A DNA stretch of 28,225 bases from Gracilaria caudata (taxonomy: Eukaryota > Rhodophyta > Florideophyceae > Gracilariales > Gracilariaceae), in the NCBI GenBank assembly GCA_030374735.1, contig JASCIV010000261.1, positions 1 through 28,225 on the forward strand. The letters run 5' to 3'. The notes beneath the pieces are model-generated. The model was not told where the DNA came from. It worked only from the letters and a program-made list of their open reading frames with translations, and searched no databases. A program made the position numbers and the translations under genes. Shown one piece after another: positions 27,105 through 28,225 of the stretch (position 1 is its first letter; each line of letters begins with the position of its first letter).

Positions 27105-28225
27105 CAATGATGGCCTTGAGACTAGGAGAAAGGAGAAAGGGTGAACCAAGCTGATAGGTATTGCAAGTTGTGCCAGAATCCTAACCGACACCTTGACGAA
27201 TATGGATACCATACATGCCTATGTGGATCCGGCCAGGAGGCAACAAGACGCTATAGACTCAGAGACATGCGGTGTACGACTTTGAAGTAATATCCACTTA
27301 TGCAGGATGTCACGGAGAAGTGAAGTTCATCTGAGTCTCGCGTACCTGAGAACGACAGGCACAAATGGGACATAGTTATCAAGTCTTCTTTTTATGAGCA
27401 CATAAGCCTAATTACCGCCCTGAAACACAGAGAAATGCGACATCTGCCCTTCTTTCGCAGCTCCCAGAAGGAGATTGCGACATTTGGGGTGACGGTTCGG
27501 TTGGTCCACCCTTTTCCCAGCATAGCGTCTTGGTTAGAGCCGCATCAGAATGGGACGAAGGTTGATACTGCGGGACAGTTCATCATCCTAGCGAGGAGTT
27601 CGATTCTGAGCCATGTGTCGCTCAGTTTATAAGAAAGCATTCGTCGCCGCCGTCTTTCTGGATACATTACGACGATGGATTTAAGATGGGGTACAAGTTA
27701 AAGGAAGAGTCTAAGTCAGTCATTGACGCTGACGGTCACGAACTCCGGACCGAGTTCCTGCATGTCGAAAATGTGGGAGCGTCGGCCTATGAAATCTACT
27801 TTCGTAGCGGCCAAGACCCGGTCCAAAACGCAGTGCCTGCGGGAGTGAATGTCAGCTCGTTCACGGCAGAGGTTCTGGCAATGACGGCAGCGCTAAAAAG
27901 TTTGCCTAGCGATTTCGAAGGTTGCATCCGTGTTTTCACGGACTCTCGCTCAACCGTCGATGCGCTGCAGGGTCACTTAAGGCGTCAGGCGTTTTCTGTG
28001 CAGTGCCTCGGTAACGAGTTACAGGCTAAGAGCCAGCGGTGCACTATTATTGTTTCGTGGATTCCGAGTCACTGCGGAATAGTCGAAAATGAAAGGGTAG
28101 ATCATCGTGCTAAGTTGGGTTTAATGCTGCCAATTGACGACCAGGTGAAAGTCGAACACGATTTGCTGGATGTTAAGGCTGCGTTACGGTTGAATCAAGG
28201 TAATAGAGTATTACTTCCAGAGGAC
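27105..28225 (+). mobile_element. 3' part of a degenerate non-LTR retrotransposon, cut by the window edge
   Basis: Plus-strand pieces in the order expected after the reverse transcriptase of a LINE-like element. At 27126-27290 a frame encodes a Cys/His box (C-K-L-C, then H-L-D-E-Y-G-Y-H-T-C-L-C-G, then T-R-R-Y-R-L-R-D), like the DPxGHHxxxC..RRHNxLRD segment of many LINE polyproteins. Next, in another frame, RHKWDIVIKSSFYEHISL (about 27350-27410) resembles the linker seen before RNase H in such elements. Then comes the RNase H. Changes of frame and stops at 27123, 27288 and 27563 show decay. No 3' end is reached. Confidence 0.75.
27398..28225 (+). pseudogene. retrotransposon RNase H, partial, with an in-frame TGA
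   Basis: One frame is open from 27398 to the window edge except for a TGA at 27563-27565. RNase H residues in order: Asp in IWGDGSVG (27491), Glu in FTAEVLAM (27869), Asp in FTDSRSTVDAL (27941), and WIPSHCGIVENERVDHRAK with His at 28070 and Asp at 28100. The DGS-to-Glu spacing is 126 codons, against roughly 35-45 in ordinary RNase H, so about 85 extra codons sit between strand 1 and helix A. This insert contains the TGA. The frame continues beyond the window, so the true C-terminus is unseen. RNase H removes the RNA strand during reverse transcription. The element is probably inactive unless the TGA is recoded. Confidence 0.8.

Overview
The window is nuclear DNA from a compact, intron-poor eukaryote, most likely a unicellular alga; a red alga of the Porphyridium type is my best guess. 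The reasons are long uninterrupted reading frames, only three recognisable introns (90, 95 and 99 bp, all starting GTAAGT), a ribosome-silencing factor whose N-terminus looks like a plastid transit peptide, an SPX-SLC13 phosphate transporter, MSH4, and a GIGYF-type GYF protein. The species assignment is inference; nothing in the window names it.

Layout. 1-1004 is a GC-rich leader or promoter region. 1005-1414 (+) is a spliced acylphosphatase. 1415-3234 is gene-free but holds a decayed RNase H fragment of a non-LTR retrotransposon on the minus strand (2460-2880). 3235-6285 (-) is the meiotic MutS homologue MSH4, spliced once. It diverges across a CCAAT-box-containing promoter from an unrecognised SEL1/TPR-like protein (6750-9455, +). 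A spliced RsfS/Iojap gene (10672-11640, +) converges with a Mesd-like ER protein (11755-12390, -). Then come three plus-strand genes: an Akt-like PH plus AGC kinase (14006-15616), an SPX-SLC13 transporter (17640-20090) and a 1507-residue GYF protein with an eIF4E-binding-type motif (20771-25294). The right edge (about 27105-28225) is a second, longer piece of a non-LTR retrotransposon with a Cys/His box and an RNase H domain that runs off the window.

The genes do not form a pathway; they are separate housekeeping, signalling and recombination genes on mixed strands. Two themes link the non-coding parts. Retroelement debris lies in the gaps at both ends. A small family of TAC(G/C)AAGG(G)TA-like motifs was seen at eight intergenic places and in no coding region that I checked. 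Several perfect or near-perfect palindromes also lie in the gaps. The motif family and the odd RNase H architecture are the best candidates here for something undescribed. I found no CRISPR, rRNA or tRNA.
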